Part shown: positions 19,147 through 28,112 of the stretch, one piece after another
How positions within the stretch are numbered: the first letter of the stretch is position 1
Layout of the letters: each line of letters starts with the position of its first letter
Source: Eutreptiella sp. 'Long Island Sound 2002'
Lineage: Eukaryota > Euglenozoa > Euglenophyceae > Eutreptiales > Eutreptiaceae
Direction of reading: 5' to 3'
DNA length: 64,000 bases
NCBI GenBank assembly: GCA_964036045.1
Contig: OZ038380.1
Coordinates: 125,842,899 to 125,906,898, forward strand
The notes under the pieces: model-generated
The model's input: only the letters and a program-made list of their open reading frames with translations
Told to the model about the DNA's origin: nothing
Database searches by the model: none
Program-made: the position numbers and the translations under genes

Positions 19147-19935
19147 TCCAATCCGGGGCGTCTTTTTGTCGTATTCTCTCCGTTGCCTCGGACGCTCCAG
19201 TCCGTAGCACCGGGTTCTCCCCCGGACGATCCAGTCCGGGGGCTCGGGCCGAGCTCCAGGCCGCCCCGCATGCTCCAATCCTGGGCGTCTTTTTGTGGTA
19301 TTCTCTCCGTTGCCTCAGACGCTCCAGTCTGTGGCACCGGGTTCAGCCCCGGACAATCCAGTCCGAGGGCTAGTGCCATGCTTCATTCCGCCCCGGACGC
19401 TCCAATCCGGGGCGTCTTTTTGTCGTCTTCTCTCTGCTGCCTCGGACGCTCCAGTCCGTGGCACCGGGTTCACCCCCGGACGATCCAGTCCAGGGGCTAA
19501 TGCCGTGCTTCATTTTGCCCCGGATGCTCCCATCCGGGGCGTCATTTTTTTGGTATTCTCTCCGTTGCTTCGGACGCTCCAGTCCGTGGCACCAGGTTCA
19601 CCCCTGGACGATCCAGTCCGGGGGCTAGTGCCATGCTTCATTCCGCCCCGGATGCTCCAGTCCGGGGCGTCTTTTTGTCGTCTTCTCTCGGCTGCCTCGG
19701 ACGCTCCAGTCCGTGGCACCGGGTTCACCCCCGGACGATCCAGTCCGGGGGCTATTGCCGTGTTTCATTCCGTCCCGGATGCTCCAATCCGGGGCGTCTT
19801 TTTGTCGTATTCTCTCCGTTGCCTCGGACGCTCCAGTTCTGGCACCGGGTTTACCCCCGGACGATCCAGTCCGGGGGCTCGGGCCGAGCTCCACGCCGCC
19901 CCGGATGCTCCGATCCGGGGTGTCATGTATCTTTC
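19147..19935. repeat. ~127-bp tandem repeat made of palindromes
   Basis: Six full units and a partial one, starting near 19147, 19273, 19400, 19525, 19654, 19781 and 19907 (period 126-129). Each unit contains three short inverted repeats with related loops: GCCCCGGA/TCCGGGGC around CGCTCCAA, CGGAC/GTCCG around GCTCCA, and CCCCGGAC/GTCCGGGG around GATCCA. The first is followed directly by GTCTTTTT. Units differ by scattered substitutions, mostly outside or symmetric in the stems. Confidence 0.9.
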
Positions 19936-20525
19936 TCTCTTTGCTGTCTTCAGTGTTCGGCTGTTTCGTAGCCGGCCTGGGTTTGGTACCCTGCCGGGCG
20001 CACAAACGTCCATCCGGACGGCGGCTGTTGCGCTGTGGGGACTGCGGGCCTTGGACTTGTTCTTGGCGGCTTGTTCGTCGTCGGGTGTGGCTGTTTGCCG
20101 TGGTGGTGTCGTGTCTTGTGCCGTGGTGCGTGCTGGCCTGGGGTGCTGCATGTGTGCCCTGCCTGGCCTGCGTGTGGTGCGCGCTCCTAGCCCGGGTGTG
20201 CCGTTGCGCAGGCGCGGGGACACTCCCCTTCTCTGGCGGGCCCGTTTGGCTCCATGGCGGGCCTTGTTGGCGCCTGGCTGTGGCCTGGCACGCGGCTGTG
20301 GGGTGCGTGTACGTTGGGGGGGGGGGGGTTTGGTTCCTCTCCCCTCGCCCTCCGTGCCTTGTCCGTCTGTCCCTTTTCGCCGCCCTGCCCTGCCTGCCTA
20401 CCCTCTTCGTACCCGCTGGGTTGGCCTTGGCTGGACGGTTGGTCTTGGTGGTCTGACTTGGTGTTTCTTTCCTGCTGGGCGGCGTGGCCTGGGTTCGTTT
20501 TCGGGGCGGGTTGCTCGTGTGGTGT
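19936..20525. other. Spacer between repeat arrays, no gene seen
   Basis: GC-rich and without a supported gene. At 19960-20030 there is one copy of a motif (ending GGGCGCACAAACGTCCATCC followed by GGACGGCGGCTGTT) that is tandemly repeated at 63585-63800. A run of ten G lies at about 20317-20326. Confidence 0.6.
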
Positions 20526-21905
20526 GCCGTGCCCCGTGTACGGTGTCCTGGGCCTCCTGGCTCCTGTTCACCGGCGTGCATGCCCTGTGTGTGGTGTTCC
20601 GTGTGCGGTGTCCTGGGCCGCTTGGCTCCTGTTCACCGGTGTGCGCGCTCCGTGTGTGGTGTTGCGTGTACGGTGTCCTGGGCCTCCTGGCTCCTGTACA
20701 CCGGCGTGCACGCCCTGTGTGTGGTGTTGCGTGTACGGTGTCCTGGGCCTCCTGGCTCCTGTTCACCGGTGTGCGCGCTCTGTGTGTGGTGTTGTGTGTA
20801 CGGTGTCCTTGGTCGCTTGGCTCCTGTTCACCGGTGTGCGCGTTCTGTGTGTGGTGTTGTGTTTACGGTGTCCTGGGCCTCCAGGCTCCTGTTCACCGGT
20901 GTGCAAACTCTGTGTGTGGTGTTGTGTGTACGGTGTCCTGGGCCTCCTGGCTCCTGTTCACCGGTGTGTACGCTCTGTGTGTGGTGTTGCGTGTACGGTG
21001 TCCTGGGCCTCCTGGCTCCTGTTCACCTGTGTGTACGCTCTGCGTGTGGTGTTTCCGTGTACGGTGTCCTGGGCCTCCTGGCTCCTGTTCACCGGTGTGC
21101 ACGCCCTGTGTGTGGTGTTGTGGGTGCGGTGTCTTGGGCCTCTTGGCTCCTGTTCACCGGCGTGCACGCTCTGTGTGCGGTGTTGTGTGCGCGGTGTCCT
21201 GGGCCGCTTGGCTCCTGTGCACCGGTGTGCCTGCTTTGGTGTGCTGTGTCCTGTGTACGGTGTCCTGGGCCCCTTGGCTCCGGTTCACCGGTGTGCACGC
21301 TCTGTGTGCGGTGTCGTGTGCGTGGTCTCCCGGGCCTTTTGGCCCCTTTTTGCTGGTGTGCTCGTGTGGTGTGTGTTGTGTTGCGTGTGTGGTGTCCTGA
21401 GACACTTGGTTCGTGTTCTCAGGTGTCGCGGTGTGCTGCGGTGTGTGTGGTGTTCGGTGTGCGGTGTTGCAAGTGCGGTGTCCTGGGCCTCCCGGCCCCT
21501 GTTCACCGGTGCGCACGCCCGGTGTGTGGTGTTGTGTGGGCGGTGTCCTGGGCCGCTGGGCTCCTGTTCACCGGTGTGCTTGTGCGGTGTGTTGTGTGGT
21601 GTGTTTGGTGTCCTTGGCCTCTTGGCTCCCAGTCACCGGTGTGCCTGTGTTGTGTGTTGCGTGGTGTGTGCGGTGTCCCTGGCCACTTGGCTCCCGTTCA
21701 CCGGTGTGCCCGTGTGGCGTGTGTTGTGTTGTGTGCTCGGTGTCCTGGGCCTCGTGGCTCCTGTTCACCGGCGTCCTGTGTGCTTGTTCGGTGTGTTGTG
21801 TGTTGTCCACCTGTCCCCGGCCACGTGGCTCCTGTTCACCGGTGTGCTTGCTCGGTGTGTTGCGTGGTGTGTGTGGTGTGGGTGTGGGTGTGTGCTCGCG
21901 TGTGC
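20526..21905. repeat. 65-bp minisatellite, array 1
   Basis: About 20 tandem units of a 65-base sequence whose core is GGCTCCTGTTCACCGGTGTG, preceded by GGTGTCCTGGGCC. Spacing is very regular (cores near 20560, 20625, 20690, 20756, 20821, 20887 and 20953), loosening after about 21300. Since 65 is not a multiple of three, a plus-strand frame cycles through all three phases; the unit lacks stops in each, giving overlapping Cys/Val/Gly-rich open frames of 560-700 codons that I do not regard as genes. Confidence 0.93.
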
Positions 21906-21929
21906 CATACCGTCCTCGATGCATTTTTC

Positions 21930-23420
21930 GTCGCGCCCAAGAGTAGGTGCCGTTGGTGTATTCATGGCTCAGACACCGTGGGGAACGCTGCAGCGAACTC
22001 GCCACTGGCATTCTGGCCAACAAGGCGTCCGGCATCATACGGAGTCTTACTTATTCTTCCCGTCCTGGACTCTTTGTTTTTGGTGACGCCCAAGAGTAAG
22101 CGTGTCTTATTGCATGCATGGCGGTGTATGCTATTTACTTTGTATTTTGCAACGCCCAAGAGTAGGCGTGTTTGTTTGAGGCATGCATGACATGCTACTT
22201 ACCCTTTATGTCTTGGACTCCTTGTTTTTTGCGACGCCCAAGAGTAAGCGTGTCTTAATGCATGCATGGCGGCATATGCTACTCAATCTTTGGTTTGCGG
22301 ACTCTTTGTATTTTGCGACGCCCAAGAGTAGGCGTGTTTGCTTAATGCATTCATGACATGTTACGTATTCTTTTTGTCATGGACTCTTTGATTTTTGCGA
22401 CGCCCAAGAGTAAGCGTGTACTCATGCATGCATGGCGGTTATGCTACTTACTTGTTGGTTTGTGGACTCTTTGTATTTTGCGACGCCCAAGAGTAGGCGT
22501 GTTTGCTTAATGCATTCATGTCATGCTACTTTTCCTGTATGTCTTGGACTCTTTGTTTTTTGCGACGCCCAAGAGTAATTGTGTCTTAATGCATGCATGG
22601 CGGCTTATGCTACTTACTTGTTGGTTTGTGCACTCTTTGTATTTTGCGACGCCCAAGAGTAGGCGTGTTTGCTGAATGCATTCGTGACATGCTACTTATC
22701 CTTTATGTCTTGGACTCTTTTTTTTTTTGCGACGCCCAAGAGTAAGCGTGTCTGATTGCTTGCATGGTGGCTTATGCTACTTACTCGTTGGTTTGTGGAC
22801 TCTTTGTATTTTGCGACGCCCAAGAGTAGGCGTGTTTGCTTAATGCATTCATGACATGCTACTTATCCTTTACGTCTGGGACTCTTTGTTTTTTGCGATG
22901 CCCAAGAGTAAGCGTGTCTTAATGCATGCATGGCGGCTTATGCTACTTACTTGTTGGTTTGTGGACACTTTGTATTTTGCGACGCCCAAGAGTAGGCGTG
23001 CTTGCTTAATGCATTCGTGACATGCTACTTATCCTTTATGTCTTGGACTCTTTGTTTTTTTGCGACGCCCAAGAGTAAGCGTGTCTGATTGCTTGCATGG
23101 TGGCTTATGCTACTTACTCGTTGGTTTGTGGACTCTTTGTATTTTGCGACGCCCAAGAGTAGGCGTGTTTGCTTAATGCATTCATGACATGCTACTTATC
23201 CTTTACGTCTTGGACTCTTTGTTTTTTGCGACGCCTAAGAGTAAGTGTGTCTTAATGCATGCATGGCGGCTTATGCTACTTACTTGTTGGTTTGTGGACT
23301 CTTTGTATTTTGCGACGCCCAAGAGTAGGCGTGCTTGCTTAATGCATTCGTGACATGCTACTTATCCTTTATGTCTTGGACTCTTTGTTTTTGGCGACGC
23401 CCAAGAGCAAGCGTGTTCCC
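21930..23420. repeat. AT-richer satellite with ~167-bp dimeric period
   Basis: Two related ~83-base monomers alternate. One has CCCAAGAGTAAGCGTGTCTT then ATGCATGCATGGCGG; the other has CCCAAGAGTAGGCGTGTTTG then TTCATGACATGC. Both end TGGACTCTTTG followed by TTTTGCGACG. The shared CCCAAGAGTA box recurs about 17 times (for example near 22089, 22153, 22235, 22321, 22405 and 22488), so there are about eight dimers. The first units merge with the tail of the 65-bp minisatellite. No coding potential. Confidence 0.93.
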
Positions 23421-23828
23421 TTCCCTCCCCCTTGTGCGCACTTTGTGTGCTGTTGGGACGTGCACTCAAGCACTAGTTCCCTACTTGCGGGTACTTTGCT
23501 ATTGTTTTGGAGCGTGCACAAAAGTTGGCTCCTTCCTGTTCTCACTTTGTTGGCGTTGTGTTGCTGTGTGCGGTGGATTTTTCGCCAACCTCGCCAAACA
23601 GCGGCGCAAAAATTGTGGGGGGGTTTCTGCGGTCGGAAAAACGGATTTTTCCATTCTTATTGTTGTTTTCTGCGTCGTTTTCCTGTTTTTTTTGCTATTT
23701 CACTGGCGCGCGCGAGACCGAGTCAGCCAAAGCCATAACACATTCGAGTTTTGCATGTTTCTGATTCTTGCGCTGAACCGCCACAATGTGTTGCCGATTT
23801 TGCACGGCAACAACGTGATACGCCCTAG
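23421..23828. other. Spacer between satellite and DIRS-like element
   Basis: AT-richer, with T-runs and GCGCGCGCGA near 23705. No gene recognised. It may include the terminal repeat of the DIRS-like element, since the recombinase frame runs to 23829. Confidence 0.4.
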
Positions 23829-24353
23829 CTAGGTCCACGGACCAGAACAAGCCCAAAAGCCGCCAAGCAATAATAAACGAAGTCGTATGTGCTCTACGGA
23901 AGAGGGGTCATGCTTGTAGCGTGACATCAGCCTACAAAACACATCAAATGCGTCAGAAAAGGCTGCATAGCGAGGAACGGAAACATTCCACTGCCGCTTG
24001 AGCTTGCGGACAATGGGGTGATGCGCCATGGCTTGCAACTGCGGAAATAACAAACATGCTGAATATGCATTGCGGGCTTGATGTATACACTTAACTGCTA
24101 AATCACTCAAAACGGAAATCAATTGTTCCAGCGTGGAATCCACAGAACAACTCCGAACCGTTGCCATGGCATAAAAAACACACCACGCATTATCATAGCG
24201 CTTCACGAACGTTCCTATTCTATCCAACGTATGTCTTAGGGAAACTTTGGACACACTGCGCTCGCGGCAGACATGGCAGAGACTAGAGCGCATAGTGGGG
24301 GCCATCTCGGCGGCAGCATCTTCGTCCCCCTGCAGTTCTTGAAAAGGCCCCAC
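23829..24353 (-). pseudogene. DIRS-like tyrosine recombinase, N-terminal part only
   Basis: 174 codons. The helical sequence, ending in a Leu-rich stretch (VEHIRLRLLLLGGFWACSG) where DIRS recombinases enter the catalytic domain, matches a core-binding domain. The Arg...HxxR...Tyr catalytic residues expected over the next ~180 residues are absent; the frame stops at 23829 and satellite DNA follows. The assignment rests on position after RNase H and general pattern, so it is moderate. A CxxC pair near residue 26 is also present. Confidence 0.5.
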
Positions 24354-24542
24354 CTCAGGCTCACCGCTAGCACTGGCGACCGCTCAGCGGGGAAAGTCAT
24401 TGCGAGGGGCATCCAATAAGATGACGCCCATCAAGAGACTATGAGTAGACATCTGAACTTCGAGTACTGCACGCGACCCCTCAGCTGAGCCATAGATGAA
24501 TCAACCCCCACAGGAACCAAGCATAGCAATGACACATGTTGG

Positions 24543-24887
24543 CTAGGCTGGTGCCAACGCGTACACCCGAGCTGCTCGGTAGTGTTCCCAACGGCTGACG
24601 AATAACGCCTCCTTTGTTGTGTCCGGCGAAGCCCACATGTCCCAACTTGGTTGGCACCAATGGCGAACCTCGTACTTGAGCCGTTGATAGATGATCCAGT
24701 CCAGACTCGTGTCCAGACGGTCAGACGTCCAACGGCTTGTTCCATCGGCTGGAATCTCTTGAGAGGGTACTAACTCGCAATTCATTGTCATCCGACGGCG
24801 AAGACCCCGATCCACTAGGTCGTGGACCCACAAGTTGAAGGGGATTTTCGACCGCCCACCTTTTTGAGATACAAATAGGTCACGCAA
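24543..24887 (-). pseudogene. DIRS-like RNase H, C-terminal part (frameshifted)
   Basis: Continues the RT/RNase H product in another frame. IPADGTSR stands where these RNases H have the N-x-x-A-D box, and the segment WCQPSWDMWASPDTTKEALF resembles the conserved W-x-P-x-V-D-L-F-A block that closes DIRS RNase H. The overlap with the preceding frame at 24815-24887 places the frameshift there. Confidence 0.65.
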
Positions 24888-26305
24888 TTGTCAATTTGTA
24901 GCAATACGTGGTCCCCGGGTACCGCCCGTGCCTTGAGTGTGATCACGGTGGCCTGTAGTTCCTTGACATTGATGTGTAGGACCTCGGCCTCGCGCCAAAT
25001 GACGTGCACCATACAGAGCGGGTTGCCCAAATGCAGTCCACCCCAAGCCAATTGAGAACTGTCGCTTGCCAATTCTCGGGTGAAGGGTTTGTCCAAAAAC
25101 GGGCGACCGCCCCAGGCGTGCAAAATACGTTTGCACTTGAGTACCTCTTCGACCAATGCGGACGGAATACGTCTTGCGGTGTTCCAACCGAACACGGGAG
25201 CTTGATTGGTAAAGTGTTGTAGGAGCGTGCAAAAACAACGAAGCGCTGGAACGGCGACCAACAAAGCTTTGACGCGGCCCAACACGGCGGCCGTCTTGCG
25301 AAGCACCACCGTGTCTTTTGTGATGAATTGCCCGATGTGCTTGCGGCGTGCTACCATCGTTTTGGGCGGAACCTTCATACAGCCGTTGACGAAGTGGAAA
25401 AACACACCTAGATGCTCGAGTTGTTGCACGGGCTCATACACGCTTTTCGGTAGGCTGACCAATAAGCCGCCTTGTCGTAGCCAATTGAGTACCATTCGGA
25501 TATGTTGTCGTACTTGGTCTTGACTTGATCCCAGTACTAGTATGTCATTGAAAAAAACATGAATGAGAATACCCGCGGCTCTTGCCAACTTGGTGATCAC
25601 GTTCATGATGGTCATCCATAGATACGGGAGCGATGACAGGCCAGAGCACGCAGAACGGAAGCGATACAGAACGCTGTCCACTTCGATAACCACGTATTTT
25701 GCGAGCGCGGGGTGTAGTCCCATGTGAAAGTAGGCGTGTTTGATGTCTATGCTTGCGGCCCACGTGTTCCGGCGAAGCGAGGGAAACATGGTGTGCAAGG
25801 TTGCTAGTTTGAATCGCGGAGCGTACAAATACTGGTTGATCGCGCGGGCGTTGCAAATGAGATGATGCTTCATTTCCGCGGTGACATCGGTTTTTGTGCT
25901 GATAAACGATGGCATCAGAAGGGGTACCTTTTCAGAATCCGGTAACCGTACGACAGCTTGCCACTCCAAATAATCTTGAATGAGGACTTTCGGGATGGCT
26001 TTCTCTTCGGCATAATGATGTTGACGTCGATATATGAGCGGCAGAGGGTGTACGCAATTGGGGGGTACGCCCTTGGCGATGAGCTGCAGCACTTGTCCAC
26101 TTGAGTGCTTGCACCACCAACTCAAAGAACTGCGTAGATGGTTTGTTAGATCTTCCGGGTCCACCGGATGTGGATGGGGTCGAACGCCCACTGGAGAGTC
26201 AATCTTGCTTGGACTTTCCACAACTATAGCCACCGGTCTTGTTTCCTCCCTTGTAACCACTTTATTCACCACCATATCCTTTGTATCCACCATTACGTTT
26301 GCCAC
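24815..26305 (-). pseudogene. DIRS-like reverse transcriptase/RNase H
   Basis: 496 codons. RT spans residues about 105-330: ASIDIKHAYFHMGLHP is motif A with its Asp, and FRSACSGLSSLPYLWM is the motif B region. HVFFNDILVLG occupies motif C, where the usual first Asp of the catalytic pair is Asn (residue 253), so polymerase activity is doubtful. RNase H starts near residue 395 with ELASDSSQLAWGG, HINVKELQA and LLQIDNC, supplying the Asp-Glu-Asp set. The protein then shifts frame (see 24543-24887). The N-terminal 100 residues, including a WWCKH segment, are repeated in the upstream duplicate. Confidence 0.8.
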
Positions 26306-27428
26306 CTCTTCCTTTGCCTTTGACTTTGCCGTAACGAATTCAACCTTTGTGAGAGCCGCCCAAATTGTTGATATTCTTTCAGAAAATTGGCCACCGCCAA
26401 ATCGTTCTTGTCAAATAACTAATTGGTTTTGGCCACGCTTATGGGAATGCATTTTGTCTTGCGATAATCGTCCACTCGATGCCTGAGTTCCGCGGTCATA
26501 GAGAACTTTTGATGAAGAAGCTCTTGGGGGTCCATGGAAGCCTCTTCAGACTCCATGCAATCAGCAATTGTAGACAACAAACGTGTTTGATGTCTATGCT
26601 TGCGGCCCACGTGCCCCGGTGAAGCGAGGGAAAAATGGTGTGCACGGTTGCTAGTTTGAATCGCAGAGCGTACAAATACTGGTTGATCGCGCGGGTGTTG
26701 CAAATGGGATGATGCCTCATTTTCTGCGGTGACATCGGTTTTTGTGCTGATAAACATTGGCATCAGAAGGGGTACCTATTCAGAATCCGGTAACCGTACG
26801 ACAGCTTGCCACTCCAAATAATCTTGAATGAGGACTTTCGCGATGGCTTTCTCCTCGGCATAATGATGTTGACGTCGATATATGAGCGGCAGAGGGTGTA
26901 CGCAATTGAGGGGTCCGCCCTTGGCGATAAACTGCAGCACTTCTCCACTTGCGTACTTGCACCACCAACTCAAAGAACTGCGTAGGCGGTTTGTTAGATC
27001 TTCCGGGTCCACTGGATGTGGATGGGACGGAACGCCCACTGGAGAGTCAATCTTGCTTGGACTTTCCACAACTATAGCCACCGGTCTTGTTTCCTCCCTT
27101 GTAACCACTGTATTCACCACCATATCCTTTGTATCCACCATTACGTTTGCCACCTCTTCCTTTGCCTTTGACTTTGCCATAACGAAATCAACCTTTGTAA
27201 GAGCCGCCCAAATTGTTGATATTTTTTCTGAAAATTGGCCACCGCCAAATCGTTATTGTCAAATAACTAATTGGTTTTGGGCACGCTTATGGGAATGCAT
27301 TTTGTCTTGCGATAATCCTCCACTAGATGCCTGAGTTCCGCGGTCATAGAGAACGTTTGATGAAGAAGCTCTTCGGGGTCAATGGAAGGCTCTTCAGACT
27401 CCATGCAATCGGCAATTGTAGACAACAA
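25735..27428 (-). repeat. 848-bp tandem duplication inside the DIRS-like element
   Basis: 25735-26581 and 26582-27428 are direct repeats at an offset of about 848 bases, a few percent diverged. The junction near 26580 joins AATTGTAGACAACAAACG to TGTTTGATGTCTATGC; the outer ends show the same two sequences in their original contexts. The duplicate covers the gag/RT junction and the first RT motif. In the upstream copy (26776-27180) the frame ends in TAG just after VVRLPDSE, while the downstream copy reads through. Confidence 0.92.
26776..27180 (-). pseudogene. Duplicated N-terminal RT segment of the DIRS-like element
   Basis: 134 codons nearly identical to the start of the RT frame at 26305. 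A stop follows VVRLPDSE; the other copy has Lys there. The rest of the unit (26420-26763) repeats the first RT motifs in a shifted frame. Confidence 0.8.
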
Positions 27429-28112
27429 ACGCAAATTGCCCAACAAAGCCGTTTGCCAGGAGTGCATCACTTTCTCCTAACCATATTGGTTGTCCCGCTG
27501 ATGATTGTTCTCGGGTGCCTTGGTAGGCACCCCGTTCACTTCTGGTACATCTCTAAGAAGATAGGATCTCGTTTCCATTGACATGGGAGTGTGTGTCCGT
27601 TGCCAAGCCGCCGCCAACGAAGGAGGCAAGGGGATAGAAGGCGCGCCCCAAGGTAAATGTGCACCAAATTCATCGTCCCCCTCGGCTCCCTGGTCATCCC
27701 CCAATACTTCGGCACCTCCGGGGACGTTGACTCCCTTGCCCCCAATTACATCGGACACCACGAAGGCCGCTTCCCCTTGTTGGGCGTCCAAGTCGTATTG
27801 GTTCGCCTCGACCGCCCATGCGAGCGCTACACGAAGAACGAAAGCATTGTGATCAATCAAAAAGCAGCTTGACACCAATGTGACCGCGAAGTTGTCACGA
27901 GTCAATTTTGCCAATCGCGTGGTATTCAACTTGGTAGTGGAGGACAAACCATCAAACCCTCTTTTCAATATCTCTTCACTATGATCCTCGGGAATAACCA
28001 AAGCCCAGGTCCTTGGATTGGACCAAACTGAGCACCAAGCAGTGTCGAGCACAGAATTGTCCAGGGCCAACAAATTAATGAAGTCCGCGGTAGGGGAAGC
28101 CCAGGAAGGCAT
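27267..28112 (-). pseudogene. DIRS-like ORF1 (gag-like)
   Basis: Two frames in succession, 28112-27477 (211 codons) and 27470-27267, upstream of RT. The first is mixed helical sequence with an acidic, Gly-rich middle (LGDDQGAEGDDEFG) and Pro-rich end. The second contains LLHQTFSMTAELRHLVEDYR, which is also present in the duplicate near 26485. No zinc knuckle is seen, which is usual for DIRS ORF1. Identification as gag is by position only. Confidence 0.5.

Larger units (their letters stand above)
23829..28112 (-). mobile_element. Degenerate DIRS-like (tyrosine recombinase) retrotransposon
   Basis: Minus-strand order is gag-like ORF (28112 to 27267), RT, RNase H (26305 to 24543) and recombinase N-terminus (24353 to 23829). 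This order, the RT type and an RNase H ending in a WxxPxWDMWAS-like segment fit the DIRS/Ngaro group, which uses a tyrosine recombinase in place of an integrase. The copy is dead: RT motif C is altered, frames shift near 24850 and 27475, the recombinase lacks its catalytic domain, and an 848-base stretch is duplicated. Terminal repeats were not identified. Confidence 0.75.

Noticed and set aside
20526-21905. Regular direct repeats suggesting a CRISPR array
   Set aside because: The whole 65-base unit is repeated with no variable spacers, and the context is eukaryotic.
19295-22190. Plus-strand open frames of 560-700 codons rich in Cys, Val and Gly
   Set aside because: They overlap each other in all three frames over the 65-bp minisatellite and adjoining repeats; the unit simply lacks stops.
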